Below are positions 8,112 to 14,984 of a stretch of 16,929 nt of DNA, in pieces (positions within the stretch are counted from its first letter, which is position 1; every line of letters begins with the position of its first letter). Source of the stretch: Planococcaceae bacterium UBA3378 (GTDB lineage: Bacteria > Bacillota > Bacilli > Bacillales_A > Planococcaceae); the NCBI GenBank assembly GCA_002359075.1, contig DEQA01000069.1, positions 1 to 16,929 on the forward strand, given 5' to 3'. The translations under genes and the position numbers were made by a program. The notes below the pieces were generated by a model. The model did not search any database. It was not told the DNA's origin and saw nothing but the letters and a program-made list of their open reading frames with translations.

Positions 8112-8256
8112 ATAAATTAACTGCATTGTGAGGTGAAGAAGCAAGATCTATCGAAAATTCTTCGTACTTAGTCGCGAATGTCTCAAAATTCTCTTCCCTC
8201 ACTTGCCCTTAAAAACAGAAAAAACAACGCAAGCACTTAATAAGTTTCCGTAAAAT

Positions 8257-8279
8257 AAAAAAAGCCGGCTATCGCCGAC
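8257..8279 (-). terminator. Terminator of the 47-residue small gene
   Basis: On the minus strand GTCGGC-GATA-GCCGGC is followed by seven T. The stem begins 3 nt after the stop codon of the small gene at 8282-8425. Confidence 0.85.
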
Positions 8280-8281
8280 CA

Positions 8282-8425
8282 TTATAAGCCTGAAAAGAAG
8301 CCTTGTGGATATTGGGGTTGCTCTGGCGGCATATATTCCTCTCGTTTCTCTAAACGAGAAGCCTCCGTTTCCATTTCCTCATCAAGCAAATATGTCTCAA
8401 AACGTGACATTAATAACTCACACAT
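8282..8425 (-). CDS. Small acidic protein of unknown function, 47 residues
   Basis: The ATG at 8425 is preceded by AAAGGAGGG with 8 nt spacing. The frame encodes MCELLMSRFETYLLDEEMET, a charged helical middle (EASRLEKREEYM) and a Pro/Gln-rich tail PPEQPQYPQGFFSGL. It has no signal peptide or membrane segment, and I do not recognise the family. It is credible as a gene because it has every element of an independent unit within 240 bp: a sigma-A promoter (TTGCAT, 17 nt, TATAGT), an excellent ribosome site, a complete frame and a terminator beginning 3 nt after the stop. A palindrome lies at the expected transcription start. It is on the same strand as the gene upstream, which ends at 8549, but its own promoter suggests separate expression. 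Confidence 0.75.
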   Translation of the reverse strand: MCELLMSRFETYLLDEEMETEASRLEKREEYMPPEQPQYPQGFFSGL

Positions 8426-8446
8426 GTCTCATACCCTCCTTTATAG

Positions 8447-8496
8447 TTAGAATTTTCTAATAATTTAACTATACAAAGACAGGTCACGTAATGCAA
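8447..8496 (-). promoter_or_regulatory. Sigma-A promoter plus operator-like palindrome for the 47-residue gene
   Basis: On the minus strand TTGCAT (8491-8496) and TATAGT (8468-8473) are exactly 17 nt apart. The predicted start near 8461 falls at TTAGAA-AA-TTCTAA (8447-8460), a perfect 6-bp-arm inverted repeat in a typical repressor position. The regulator is not identified. Confidence 0.72.
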
Positions 8497-8548
8497 GTTC
8501 TTTATTCACCTTATGCATAATAAGTATTAAACATATCTATTTTTGATA

Positions 8549-8839
8549 TTATTTAGCTATATAAATCCTGCCATCTTCACAAATACCATAGGATAATAGT
8601 GATTCCACCGTGCTTCTGAGTGTTTCATTTCTTATAATTACCTCCAGCTCAAATGTTTTATACTGGCTTTCAATTTCAGCAATATAATCATGAAGACACC
8701 AAAGCTCCTTCACCACTTCCACCTCCACGAAAAAAGGAAGACTGCGATCTGAAAAATGGGTACCTCTTCTAATCCATACTCCCTCGTTTGGATAATAGCG
8801 TATTGGAAGCTGCTTATTGCAGGCTATGACAATATCCAT
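8549..8839 (-). CDS. Hypothetical protein, 96 residues
   Basis: The frame opens upstream to 8893, but the likely start is ATG 8839. It is preceded by AAAAGGAGGGTGA, whereas the longer start has no ribosome site and would lie inside the TRAP terminator hairpin. The protein (MDIVIACNKQLPIRYYPNEG at the start, ICEDGRIYIAK at the end) looks like a small mixed alpha/beta cytoplasmic protein, with alternating hydrophobics such as FFVEVEVVKELW and FELEVIIRNETL. There is no signal peptide or membrane segment, and no family is recognised. Between its start and the TRAP terminator there is no room for a promoter, so it is probably expressed by read-through from the TRAP operon. Its own terminator is not evident. 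Confidence 0.65.
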   Translation of the reverse strand: MDIVIACNKQLPIRYYPNEGVWIRRGTHFSDRSLPFFVEVEVVKELWCLHDYIAEIESQYKTFELEVIIRNETLRSTVESLLSYGICEDGRIYIAK

Positions 8840-8867
8840 AGTCACCCTCCTTTTTGTCCATCTAAAC

Positions 8868-8901
8868 AAAAAATGCCGGCTTATGCAATACATAAGCCGG
8901 C
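8868..8901 (-). terminator. Terminator after the TRAP permease gene
   Basis: On the minus strand GCCGGCTTATG pairs with CATAAGCCGGC (8891-8901 with 8875-8885) around TATTG, followed by A and six T. It begins 6 nt after the permease stop at 8908. Confidence 0.9.
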
Positions 8902-8907
8902 CGATTT

Positions 8908-10917
8908 TTAGGAGGTAGCTTCTTTTGTTCCTCTTCCTTTTCTATCGCCTATTATTTGGATGCCAAACATAATGCCGAAGACAATCAGCCCCGTTATATC
9001 CGAGATGGACTCCGGATAAATCATCGCAAGACCCGCGGCGATTAGAATAATTCGCTCAAACCACATTAACTTGCGGTACCAGTACCCAATGACACCTGAA
9101 CCGATTGCTATCATACCCATGATTGCGGTAAATGTTACCCAGATAATCTGCACGATCGTTACATCAATCATAAGCAGTGCCGGCGAAAAGACAATCATAT
9201 ATGGGATGATGAAAGCCGCTATTGCGAGCTTTGAAGAATTCACACCCGTCTTGATTGGGTCACCGCCTGAGATACCCGATGCCGCAAAGGCGGCGAGTGC
9301 AACAGGTGGAGTTATATCTGCAATAATACCAAAGTAAAAGACAAAGAAGTGAGCTGACATCACTACTACAACAGGCACTAAATCACTTGGTGTGTCCGGT
9401 GCAAGCAGTGCAATGATGGCCGGAGCAGCAATTGTTGATGTAATAACATAGTTTGCAGTAGTCGGTGCGCCCATTCCTAAAATCAATGAAGCGATCATAA
9501 CTAAGAATAATGTTAAAATAATACTGCCTCCAGCAAGCTGTACTAAGCTATTTGCCAGCGATAAACCAAGGCCTGTTTTTACAACCACCCCTACAATGAT
9601 GCCCGCACAGGCAGTTGCCGCCACTACACCAAGTGCAGTTCGTGCGCCTTCTACCAATGCATCAATCATCTCTAACGGTCCTAAACGTGTCTCCTTGTTC
9701 ACCATACCTGCCAAAATACAGGCCAGAATGCCATAAAGGGCTGCATGCATGACAGGTACACCAGCTAACATGAGGACAATAATTAGCAAAATCGGGATCA
9801 ATAAATATATTTTCTTTAATACTTCCTTGCGATCGGGCATCTCTTCATCAGACAGCCCTTTTAATCCTAATCGTTTTGCTTCAAAATGTGTCATAATCCA
9901 AATACCGGTGAAATACAGCAATGCCGGTATAGCAGCTGCCTTTGCAATATCCCAGTATGTGACACCCCGACCGATGAATTCTACCATCAGGAATGCTGCA
10001 GCACCCATAATCGGCGGCATTAGCTGCCCTCCTGTAGATGCCGCTGCTTCCACAGCTCCGGCAAATTCTTTCTTATATCCGAGCTTTTTCATCATAGGAA
10101 TCGTGTAAGAACCTGATGTTACTACGTTCGCAACAGAGGATCCTGAAATAGTCCCTTGGAGTGCAGAAGAGAAAACCGCTACCTTAGCGGGGCCTCCAGT
10201 CAGCTTCCCGGCTATTGATACGGCCAAATCATTAAAATATTGGCCGACACCTGTTTTTACAAGGAATGCGCCAAATAATAAGAAAACAAAAATGAATGTC
10301 GCCGATACACTAATTGGTGTTCCTAGAATGCCGTCTGTCGAGAAGAACATCAGATTAGCAAGGCTTTCCATACTTTGCCCCCGGTGTGCTATGAAATCAG
10401 GCATATGCTGCCCATAAAAGGCATACAGCAAAAATAATGTAGCGATAATCGTAATCGGCAAACCTACCGCACGTCTAGCTGCTTCAAGTACGAGCAGGAC
10501 AGCTAAAACGCCGATATAGAAATCCATTGTTTCTAGTTGGCCGACCATCTTAACAAGCCTTTCGTAGTTGATTGTCCAATAAGATCCCACAACTATTGCG
10601 AGTACCGCTAATATAACATCATAAAACGGGATTTTATCCTTTGGGGCTTTCCGTCGAGCCGGAAACAGCAGGAAAATGAATGTCAGGCCGAACCCTAAGT
10701 GGATCGTACGCTGAATTTGTGCAGGAAAGACCCCGAATATAGCTGTATAAAGCTGAAATAATGCAAAAGCCAATAACCCAAAGTAAATAATCCAACGAAA
10801 AATGCCACCGACCTTCCGCGTATTCGATTCAATATCATACTTTTCAAGTAATGCCTGCTGGTCAGCTTCTGATAACTGATCGAACTTTTCATTTTTAATC
10901 TCTTTATGATCCGCCAT
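8908..10917 (-). CDS. TRAP transporter fused permease (4TM/12TM, TAXI type)
   Basis: This 669-residue polytopic protein combines the small DctQ-like part (about 30-170) and the large DctM-like part (about 185-640) in one chain, the arrangement typical of TAXI-TRAP systems. Recognisable DctM-type stretches include QGTISGSSVANVVTSGSYTI and PMMKKLGYKKEFAGAVEAAA, then STGGQLMPPIMGAAAFLM, and later GMGAPTTANYVITS. It moves a small carboxylate-type substrate delivered by the receptor, driven by an ion gradient. The ATG at 10917 lies 9 nt after AAAGGAG. The end of the DUF1850 gene overlaps this start by 14 nt, so translation is probably coupled. It is the last clearly TRAP-related gene of the operon and is followed by a strong terminator. 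The substrate is unknown; glutamate and other dicarboxylates are the known examples for this subfamily. Confidence 0.94.
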   Translation of the reverse strand: MADHKEIKNEKFDQLSEADQQALLEKYDIESNTRKVGGIFRWIIYFGLLAFALFQLYTAIFGVFPAQIQRTIHLGFGLTFIFLLFPARRKAPKDKIPFYDVILAVLAIVVGSYWTINYERLVKMVGQLETMDFYIGVLAVLLVLEAARRAVGLPITIIATLFLLYAFYGQHMPDFIAHRGQSMESLANLMFFSTDGILGTPISVSATFIFVFLLFGAFLVKTGVGQYFNDLAVSIAGKLTGGPAKVAVFSSALQGTISGSSVANVVTSGSYTIPMMKKLGYKKEFAGAVEAAASTGGQLMPPIMGAAAFLMVEFIGRGVTYWDIAKAAAIPALLYFTGIWIMTHFEAKRLGLKGLSDEEMPDRKEVLKKIYLLIPILLIIVLMLAGVPVMHAALYGILACILAGMVNKETRLGPLEMIDALVEGARTALGVVAATACAGIIVGVVVKTGLGLSLANSLVQLAGGSIILTLFLVMIASLILGMGAPTTANYVITSTIAAPAIIALLAPDTPSDLVPVVVVMSAHFFVFYFGIIADITPPVALAAFAASGISGGDPIKTGVNSSKLAIAAFIIPYMIVFSPALLMIDVTIVQIIWVTFTAIMGMIAIGSGVIGYWYRKLMWFERIILIAAGLAMIYPESISDITGLIVFGIMFGIQIIGDRKGRGTKEATS

Positions 10918-11416
10918 GTAACTCGACTCCTTTCATTTTTTCATAGAATGATATTTTTTTTATTTCCACTAAATAAGACTTCCCCCGTTGTAGATTTCCC
11001 TTTAAATCATATGTTTTCTCTTTGTATAAAAAGTGTAAAGTGTAGTCAACATCGCCAATATATAAAGTGAAGTTAGGCAAGGCTGTTTCCTCGTAGTACA
11101 ATGTATAAATCCCGTCCTCATAAATGAGCGTCTGTCCTTCCTCTGCATAGCTAGGCATACCAATCGCTACATCTGAATAACTCATAGAGAGTGGCACAAT
11201 TTCATATGTAGATGATATTTCATATGTTTCTACTACATCCGTCAAGTGGATTGAGTGGGTAAAAATAATTTGAAACTGCGCCTCTTCTTCTACTGCTGTG
11301 TAATATGTTTTAGGATGCTCTGTCCTCGTTTCCGTAAAGCTGAATACCGGAAAGATAGGAATAAACAAAAAAACGATAGCAATGGCTATTGTTAAGAATA
11401 CGAGCACTTTTTTCAT
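10904..11416 (-). CDS. DUF1850 protein of the TRAP-TAXI operon
   Basis: The chosen start is ATG 11416 (MKKVLVFLTIAIAIVFLFIP), giving 170 residues, with AGAAGG 9 nt upstream. A longer TTG start at 11455 and an ATG at 11434 lack a ribosome site. Residues 4-26 form one membrane segment or uncleaved signal, so the rest is outside the cell. The family signature is visible as FTHSIHLTDVVETYEI about a third of the way in and DVAIGMPSYAEEG in the middle. DUF1850 genes regularly sit between the TAXI receptor and the fused permease, as here, and are assumed to help the transporter, but their role is not established. The 3' end overlaps the permease gene by 14 nt. Confidence 0.86.
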   Translation of the reverse strand: MKKVLVFLTIAIAIVFLFIPIFPVFSFTETRTEHPKTYYTAVEEEAQFQIIFTHSIHLTDVVETYEISSTYEIVPLSMSYSDVAIGMPSYAEEGQTLIYEDGIYTLYYEETALPNFTLYIGDVDYTLHFLYKEKTYDLKGNLQRGKSYLVEIKKISFYEKMKGVELHGGS

Positions 11417-11477
11417 CTTATTTAACCTTCTCATAAGATAAGAGCCCTGAAGCAATGTGCAACAGAGCTCGTCACGT

Positions 11478-12482
11478 TTATTTATTTACTTCATCAAAAT
11501 ATTTCTGCGCACCTGGATGTACATCAATACCGATGCCATCTAAACCCGTTTCAGCTTTAATTAATGCACCTTTTGCATGACTGATTTTATCTGTATTATC
11601 ATAAATTGCTTTTGTTATTGCGTACACCAAGTCTTCAGAAAGATCTTTCTTAACTGCTAACATGGCAAGAACGGATACGGCAGGTACATCTTCTGCTAGA
11701 CCATATGTGCCAACCGGGATTGTATCTGTTGCGTAGTATGGATATTTTGCAATAAGCTCTTCTGCTTTTTCAGCAGAAACAGGAATGATATTAACAGACT
11801 TTGTTGCGTTTAGTGCCTCTACCGCGCCAGTTGGATAACCTGCAGTAATGAAGGCGGCATCAATTTGACCTGATGATAGACCATCTGTTGATTCACCGAA
11901 GTCAAGATTTTGAGCGTTAATATCGTCTTCGATTGATAAACCGTGGATTTCCAATAACTGCTCGGCATTTGCATAAGTACCAGAGCCAGGAGCACCTACA
12001 GATACTTTTTTCCCTTTTAGGTCTTCATATGACGTAATGCCTGAATCAGCTAGTGTTACAAGCTGAATCGTTTCAGGATATAGAGCACCTAAAGCTGAAA
12101 CCGAATCAATCGGCTTCCCGTCGAACATTTCCGTTCCTTCTGTTGCATAATATGCGATATCTGTCTGCACAAATGCAATTTCACCTTCTTCATTTTGTAA
12201 AGCTGTCATGTTAGCCGCTGATGCCTGTGAAACTTCAGCAGTCGTTTTTACATCTGTTTCGGTTGTAATCAAATCTGCAAACGTACCACCTAATGGATAG
12301 TATGTTCCCTGCGTACCCCCTGTTAAAATACTTAAGTAGTCCACCCCGTAGCCTTTCTCATCAGAATCCTTATCGCCTCCATCTGATGAATTGCCCGTAG
12401 ATGAGTCATCTGCGCCGCATGCTGCTAAGACCAAGGCAAAGGCACTTAAAAGCATGAATAGCAAGAACTTATTCTTTCTCAT
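11478..12482 (-). CDS. TAXI-family TRAP solute receptor lipoprotein
   Basis: This 334-residue protein begins with a lipoprotein signal (MRKNKFLLFMLLSAFALVLA) and a lipobox LAAC with C22 as the lipidation site. A Ser/Gly/Asp-rich linker follows to about 45. The TAXI start motif YLSILTGGTQGTYYPLGGTF is close to the mature N-terminus. Later family elements include GKKVSVGAPGSGTYANAEQL and the DGLSSGQIDAAFITAGYP region. It binds the substrate outside the membrane and hands it to the fused permease encoded two genes downstream. The ATG at 12482 has a G-rich ribosome site (AGGGGGGG) 8 nt upstream. It is the first gene of the operon, with a sigma-A promoter and a CcpA cre site upstream. The ligand cannot be deduced. 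Confidence 0.94.
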   Translation of the reverse strand: MRKNKFLLFMLLSAFALVLAACGADDSSTGNSSDGGDKDSDEKGYGVDYLSILTGGTQGTYYPLGGTFADLITTETDVKTTAEVSQASAANMTALQNEEGEIAFVQTDIAYYATEGTEMFDGKPIDSVSALGALYPETIQLVTLADSGITSYEDLKGKKVSVGAPGSGTYANAEQLLEIHGLSIEDDINAQNLDFGESTDGLSSGQIDAAFITAGYPTGAVEALNATKSVNIIPVSAEKAEELIAKYPYYATDTIPVGTYGLAEDVPAVSVLAMLAVKKDLSEDLVYAITKAIYDNTDKISHAKGALIKAETGLDGIGIDVHPGAQKYFDEVNK

Positions 12483-12520
12483 TGTAGAACCCCCCCTAAA
12501 AAAAACTAAAATATGGATCC

Positions 12521-12550
12521 ATTTTACATATATTTTTGCAAAATTGTCAA
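12521..12550 (-). promoter_or_regulatory. Sigma-A promoter of the TRAP-TAXI operon
   Basis: On the minus strand a consensus TTGACA (12545-12550) is followed after 18 nt by TAAAAT (12521-12526). The transcription start would be near 12514, beside the palindrome ATGGATCCAT, and about 30 nt before the ATG. Confidence 0.8.
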
Positions 12551-12653
12551 ATAATACAGAAAAAACTGCATGTAGATAAACGGTCCTTTTTACAGAAAAA
12601 ATAATAACTATACGAGAACATATACAATTATGTAGTTTAAGAGACTTATGCCG

Positions 12654-12667
12654 AGCAAACGCTTACA
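12654..12667 (-). promoter_or_regulatory. Catabolite-responsive element (cre) for CcpA
   Basis: TGTAAGCGTTTGCT on the minus strand matches every position of the Bacillus cre consensus TGWAARCGYTWNCW. It lies about 104 nt upstream of the TRAP promoter -35 box and after the terminator of the LysM gene, so the TRAP-TAXI operon is the likely target. The distant upstream position could mean activation, or repression of a second promoter that I cannot identify. Confidence 0.72.
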
Positions 12668-12727
12668 ATGAATATTGCTTACTTTCAGATAGTTTGTAGT
12701 AGAAATTTGCTTATGTAAATAAACACA

Positions 12728-12760
12728 AAACCATCTTCCTTTATAAAAGGAAGATGGTTT
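12728..12760 (-). terminator. Terminator of the LysM-3D gene
   Basis: A perfect 15-bp stem pairs 12728-12742 with 12746-12760 around a 3-nt loop. On the minus strand it is followed by T-rich sequence (TTTTGTGTTTATTT, part of the stem included). Confidence 0.88.
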
Positions 12761-12769
12761 AGTTACTAA

Positions 12770-13504
12770 TTATTTTAAAATCGTTACTTTCACTGATTTA
12801 CGTCCCCAGGCAAGAGCTCCATCTTTGGAAGGGATAAATACGTCAATTTTATTTCCTTTAATTGCAGTGCCTGTATCGGCTGCGACAGCTTCTCCGTATC
12901 CTTCAACCCATACGCGTGTTCCCAGTGGAATAACGCTTGGATCTACCGCAATAACTTTTACATTTGGATTGGCACGCAAATCAGTTCCATTTGCCGTTAC
13001 GCCTGAGCATCCATTACAGTAGGCTGTATAAGCCGTTGCTGACATCGTCATCGTCTGGATGGATTCTCCAGCCACCTGTTGGGTCCCCTGCTGCACTTGC
13101 TGCGTTGGCTGGGATGGTGCTGCTCCTGCTGAGACGGTAATTGTATCGCCCGCATAAATTAAATTAGGTGTTGCTATATCATTCCAAGCCAACAATTGGT
13201 CGACTGTTACGCCATATGCCTTACTGATTTTAAATAATGTATCTCCAGGTTGAACAATATGAATACCATTTTTTGAAGTTGAATTCTCTTTTACTGAAAC
13301 TTCCAATTTTTGATTTGGAATAATAATATTAGAATTCAAATGATTTAATGATTTCAATTCATCAACCGTTGTATTGTATTGTTGTGAGATTGCCCAAAGT
13401 GTTTCCCCGGATTGAACAGTGTGTGTAGCTGCTTCAGTATTTGCTGCGTATGCACCTGTGCTTACCGTCAATGCTGTTGCTAATGTTAAGAATGTTTTCT
13501 TCAT
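12770..13504 (-). CDS. yocH: Secreted LysM-LysM-3D cell-wall protein (YocH type)
   Basis: This 244-residue protein has a signal peptide (MKKTFLTLATALTVSTGAYA, likely cut near AYA-A at 20). It has two LysM repeats, about 28-70 (HTVQSGETLWAISQQYN...) and 82-125 (HIVQPGDTLFKISKAYG...), a Pro/Gln linker, and a C-terminal 3D domain from about 155. The 3D domain shows MSATAYTAYCNGCSG, VIAVDPSVIPLGTRVWVEGY, AADTG and GNKIDVF, with the conserved Asp residues and two Cys. The LysM repeats bind peptidoglycan; the 3D fold is shared with lytic transglycosylases, and YocH proteins act as muropeptide-producing wall hydrolases. The ATG at 13504 has GGAGG upstream at slightly long spacing (11 nt). A WalR-type box lies 252 nt upstream and the leader has a hairpin, consistent with WalRK control as for B. 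subtilis yocH. The symbol is by architecture and regulation. Confidence 0.88.
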   Translation of the reverse strand: MKKTFLTLATALTVSTGAYAANTEAATHTVQSGETLWAISQQYNTTVDELKSLNHLNSNIIIPNQKLEVSVKENSTSKNGIHIVQPGDTLFKISKAYGVTVDQLLAWNDIATPNLIYAGDTITVSAGAAPSQPTQQVQQGTQQVAGESIQTMTMSATAYTAYCNGCSGVTANGTDLRANPNVKVIAVDPSVIPLGTRVWVEGYGEAVAADTGTAIKGNKIDVFIPSKDGALAWGRKSVKVTILK

Positions 13505-13540
13505 AAACTTTATTTCCTCCGTTACTCTGTTCAGTTAATT

Positions 13541-13576
13541 TTTGCGACCCGTTCTTTCGGGTGGGGTACTCGCAAA
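13541..13576 (-). promoter_or_regulatory. Hairpin in the 5' leader of the LysM-3D gene
   Basis: Outer arms TTTGCG/CGCAAA (13541-13546 with 13571-13576) and inner arms ACCCG/CGGGT (13547-13551 with 13558-13562) form a stem with an 8-nt one-sided bulge. It lies 37 nt before the ATG. No T tract follows, so it is not a terminator; it could stabilise the mRNA. Confidence 0.45.
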
Positions 13577-13755
13577 CTCTGAATCTAACTTTACAGAAAA
13601 AACATTGCAGCTCTATAACGTCAAGGCACCGCTCATATTACATTCACATTTCATCCTTTTACCTCTTTTTAGTAAATATACAAAGGAATTTTAAGGATAA
13701 TCTCTTATAACTATTGGTATGATAGGATTATTCAATTTTTCAGCTGGTAAATATT

Positions 13756-13772
13756 ATTACATTTTGATAACA
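13756..13772 (-). promoter_or_regulatory. WalR (YycF) binding site
   Basis: TGTTAT-CAAAA-TGTAAT on the minus strand fits the WalR consensus TGTWAH-N5-TGTWAH exactly. It lies upstream of the YocH-type gene in its direction. The matching promoter is weak and not clearly identified, which is usual for WalR-activated genes. Confidence 0.7.
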
Positions 13773-13933
13773 ACACTAGAGTAAATAACACGAAACTGTA
13801 ATGTTAGGCATAATGTTATAGAGAAGAGTTGTAACGAAAAATTATAAAGCACCTATTAATCTTTTTTAAAAACGTGTAAATTTCGGCTGAATTGGGGAAT
13901 AAATATAGTACGATGCAGTAAGAAGGAGTGATT

Positions 13934-14566
13934 ATTATCGGTATTCATACATTTTTTACAAGCTTGAATGATCTGGAGAGAATCATCCGTGCTCCAGGAC
14001 GCTTTAAATTTGAGGAGCATAACGTTGCTGCCCATTCCTGGAAAGTCTCCCAGTATGCCATGTTTTTTGCGACAATTGAAGAAATGCATGGAGCAAATGT
14101 GAATTGGAAATCGCTTTATGAAAAGACGATCAATCATGACTTTGCCGAAGTCTTTATCGGTGATATTAAAACACCGGTTAAACATGCAAGCCCGAAACTA
14201 AAGGAAATGCTGACGGTCGTTGAAGAGAAAATGATGGAGAAATTTATTGAAGAAGAGATTCCCCCACAATTCCAGGCTGTTTTCTTCGACCGGATGAAGG
14301 AAGGCAAAGATAGTACGCTCGAAGGTCGTCTGCTTGAATTTGCTGATAAGCTTGACCAGTTCTATGAAGCATTTGCTGAATTGAAACGTGGGAATACAGA
14401 CAAGGAATTTATTATTATGTATCAAAATGCGGTCGCAAAATTACTCGAACTTCCTCTCCCCAACAGCGTCCATTACTTCCGTCATGAAATTTTGAAAGAT
14501 GCCATGGCCGAAGATACACAAATCGATATTGTAACCTTAACAGAAGAAATCTTAAAAATTAAATGA
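13934..14566 (+). CDS. YfbR-like HD-domain phosphohydrolase with non-canonical start
   Basis: The protein of about 210 residues has HD-superfamily metal ligands. Numbered from a GTG at 13928 they are H36 (EEHNVAAHSWKV), H70-D71 (TINHDFAEVFIGDIKTPVKH) and D140 (LEFADKLDQFYEAF). This pattern is that of YfbR-type 5'-deoxynucleotidases, which dephosphorylate dNMPs in the cytoplasm. The start is unusual. The strong ribosome site AGAAGGAGTGATT (13921-13933) contains the GTG at 13928, so that GTG is too close to be used. With normal spacing, initiation falls on ATT 13934 or ATC 13937, giving a start Met-Ile/Gly-Ile-His. A TTG at 13964 has no ribosome site and the first in-frame ATG is at residue 45, inside the domain after H36. 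It is a single gene with a terminator after it. Function is family inference; start choice is the uncertain part. Confidence 0.85.
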   Translation: MIGIHTFFTSLNDLERIIRAPGRFKFEEHNVAAHSWKVSQYAMFFATIEEMHGANVNWKSLYEKTINHDFAEVFIGDIKTPVKHASPKLKEMLTVVEEKMMEKFIEEEIPPQFQAVFFDRMKEGKDSTLEGRLLEFADKLDQFYEAFAELKRGNTDKEFIIMYQNAVAKLLELPLPNSVHYFRHEILKDAMAEDTQIDIVTLTEEILKIK

Positions 14567-14576
14567 CTGCTCGTAA

Positions 14577-14606
14577 AGTTTTCCAGCTGGATGGAAGGCT
14601 TTTTTT
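14577..14606 (+). terminator. First terminator of the HD gene
   Basis: AGTTTTCCA (14577-14585) pairs with TGGAAGGCT (14592-14600), two G-U pairs, followed by a run of T to 14606. It starts 11 nt after the stop. Confidence 0.8.
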
Positions 14607-14613
14607 ACTGATT

Positions 14614-14650
14614 GCTGCTCAAATCAAAATGAGCAGCATTTTTTATTTTT
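14614..14650 (+). terminator. Second, tandem terminator hairpin
   Basis: GCTGCTCA (14614-14621) pairs with TGAGCAGC (14630-14637), followed by ATTTTTTATTTTT. From here to 14970 (about 320 bp) no intact gene is visible. Short protein-like runs in one frame at about 14800-14970 (ARIIGASIHSYFHTS; YIAIAAYLHETIRASPS) are interrupted by a stop and may be decayed coding sequence of unknown origin. Confidence 0.8.
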
Positions 14651-14984
14651 CCCATTTTTGTCATGAAATGAATTAAGATGGTACTAAGGAGTAAAGAAAT
14701 GTACACCTATTCCAGTATAACTTTTACAGCAAGAAAGAAATATACAGCCTTATAGCCATAAAAAAGAAGGGCGTTCTGCTACAAGGAGGAGCCGTACGAT
14801 AGAAAAGCCAGAATAATCGGAGCCTCCATCCACAGCTATTTTCATACTTCTATTTCAACCCCCAAATACTGCAGTAGTTAAAGAACGCGCACAGATTATA
14901 TTGCCATTGCAGCCTATCTGCATGAAACTATACGTGCGTCACCTTCCATTAAAAACAAATCATTATAGGAAATGGAGGATCAAA

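Noticed and set aside
8080..8202. A 40-codon GTG frame on the minus strand (VREENFETFATKYEE...)
   Set aside because: It opens right after a stop with a poorly spaced ribosome site, and its end lies within the terminator hairpin; more likely a gene remnant than a small gene.
13505..13700. Possible ydaO-type (c-di-AMP) riboswitch before the wall hydrolase gene
   Set aside because: These riboswitches do precede wall hydrolase genes, but the conserved GGGUGAAUC and CCGAAUCCG-type blocks are not present; only a simple bulged hairpin is seen.
13784..13820. A second WalR-like repeat, TGTTAG-N6-TGTTAT, on the plus strand
   Set aside because: The spacing is 6 instead of 5 and the last base of the first half-site is G, which breaks the consensus.
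14901..14984. Upstream ATG start for the zinc-finger protein
   Set aside because: There is no Shine-Dalgarno site, and the added N-terminal residues do not look like the family; ATG 14985 has GGAGG at proper spacing.
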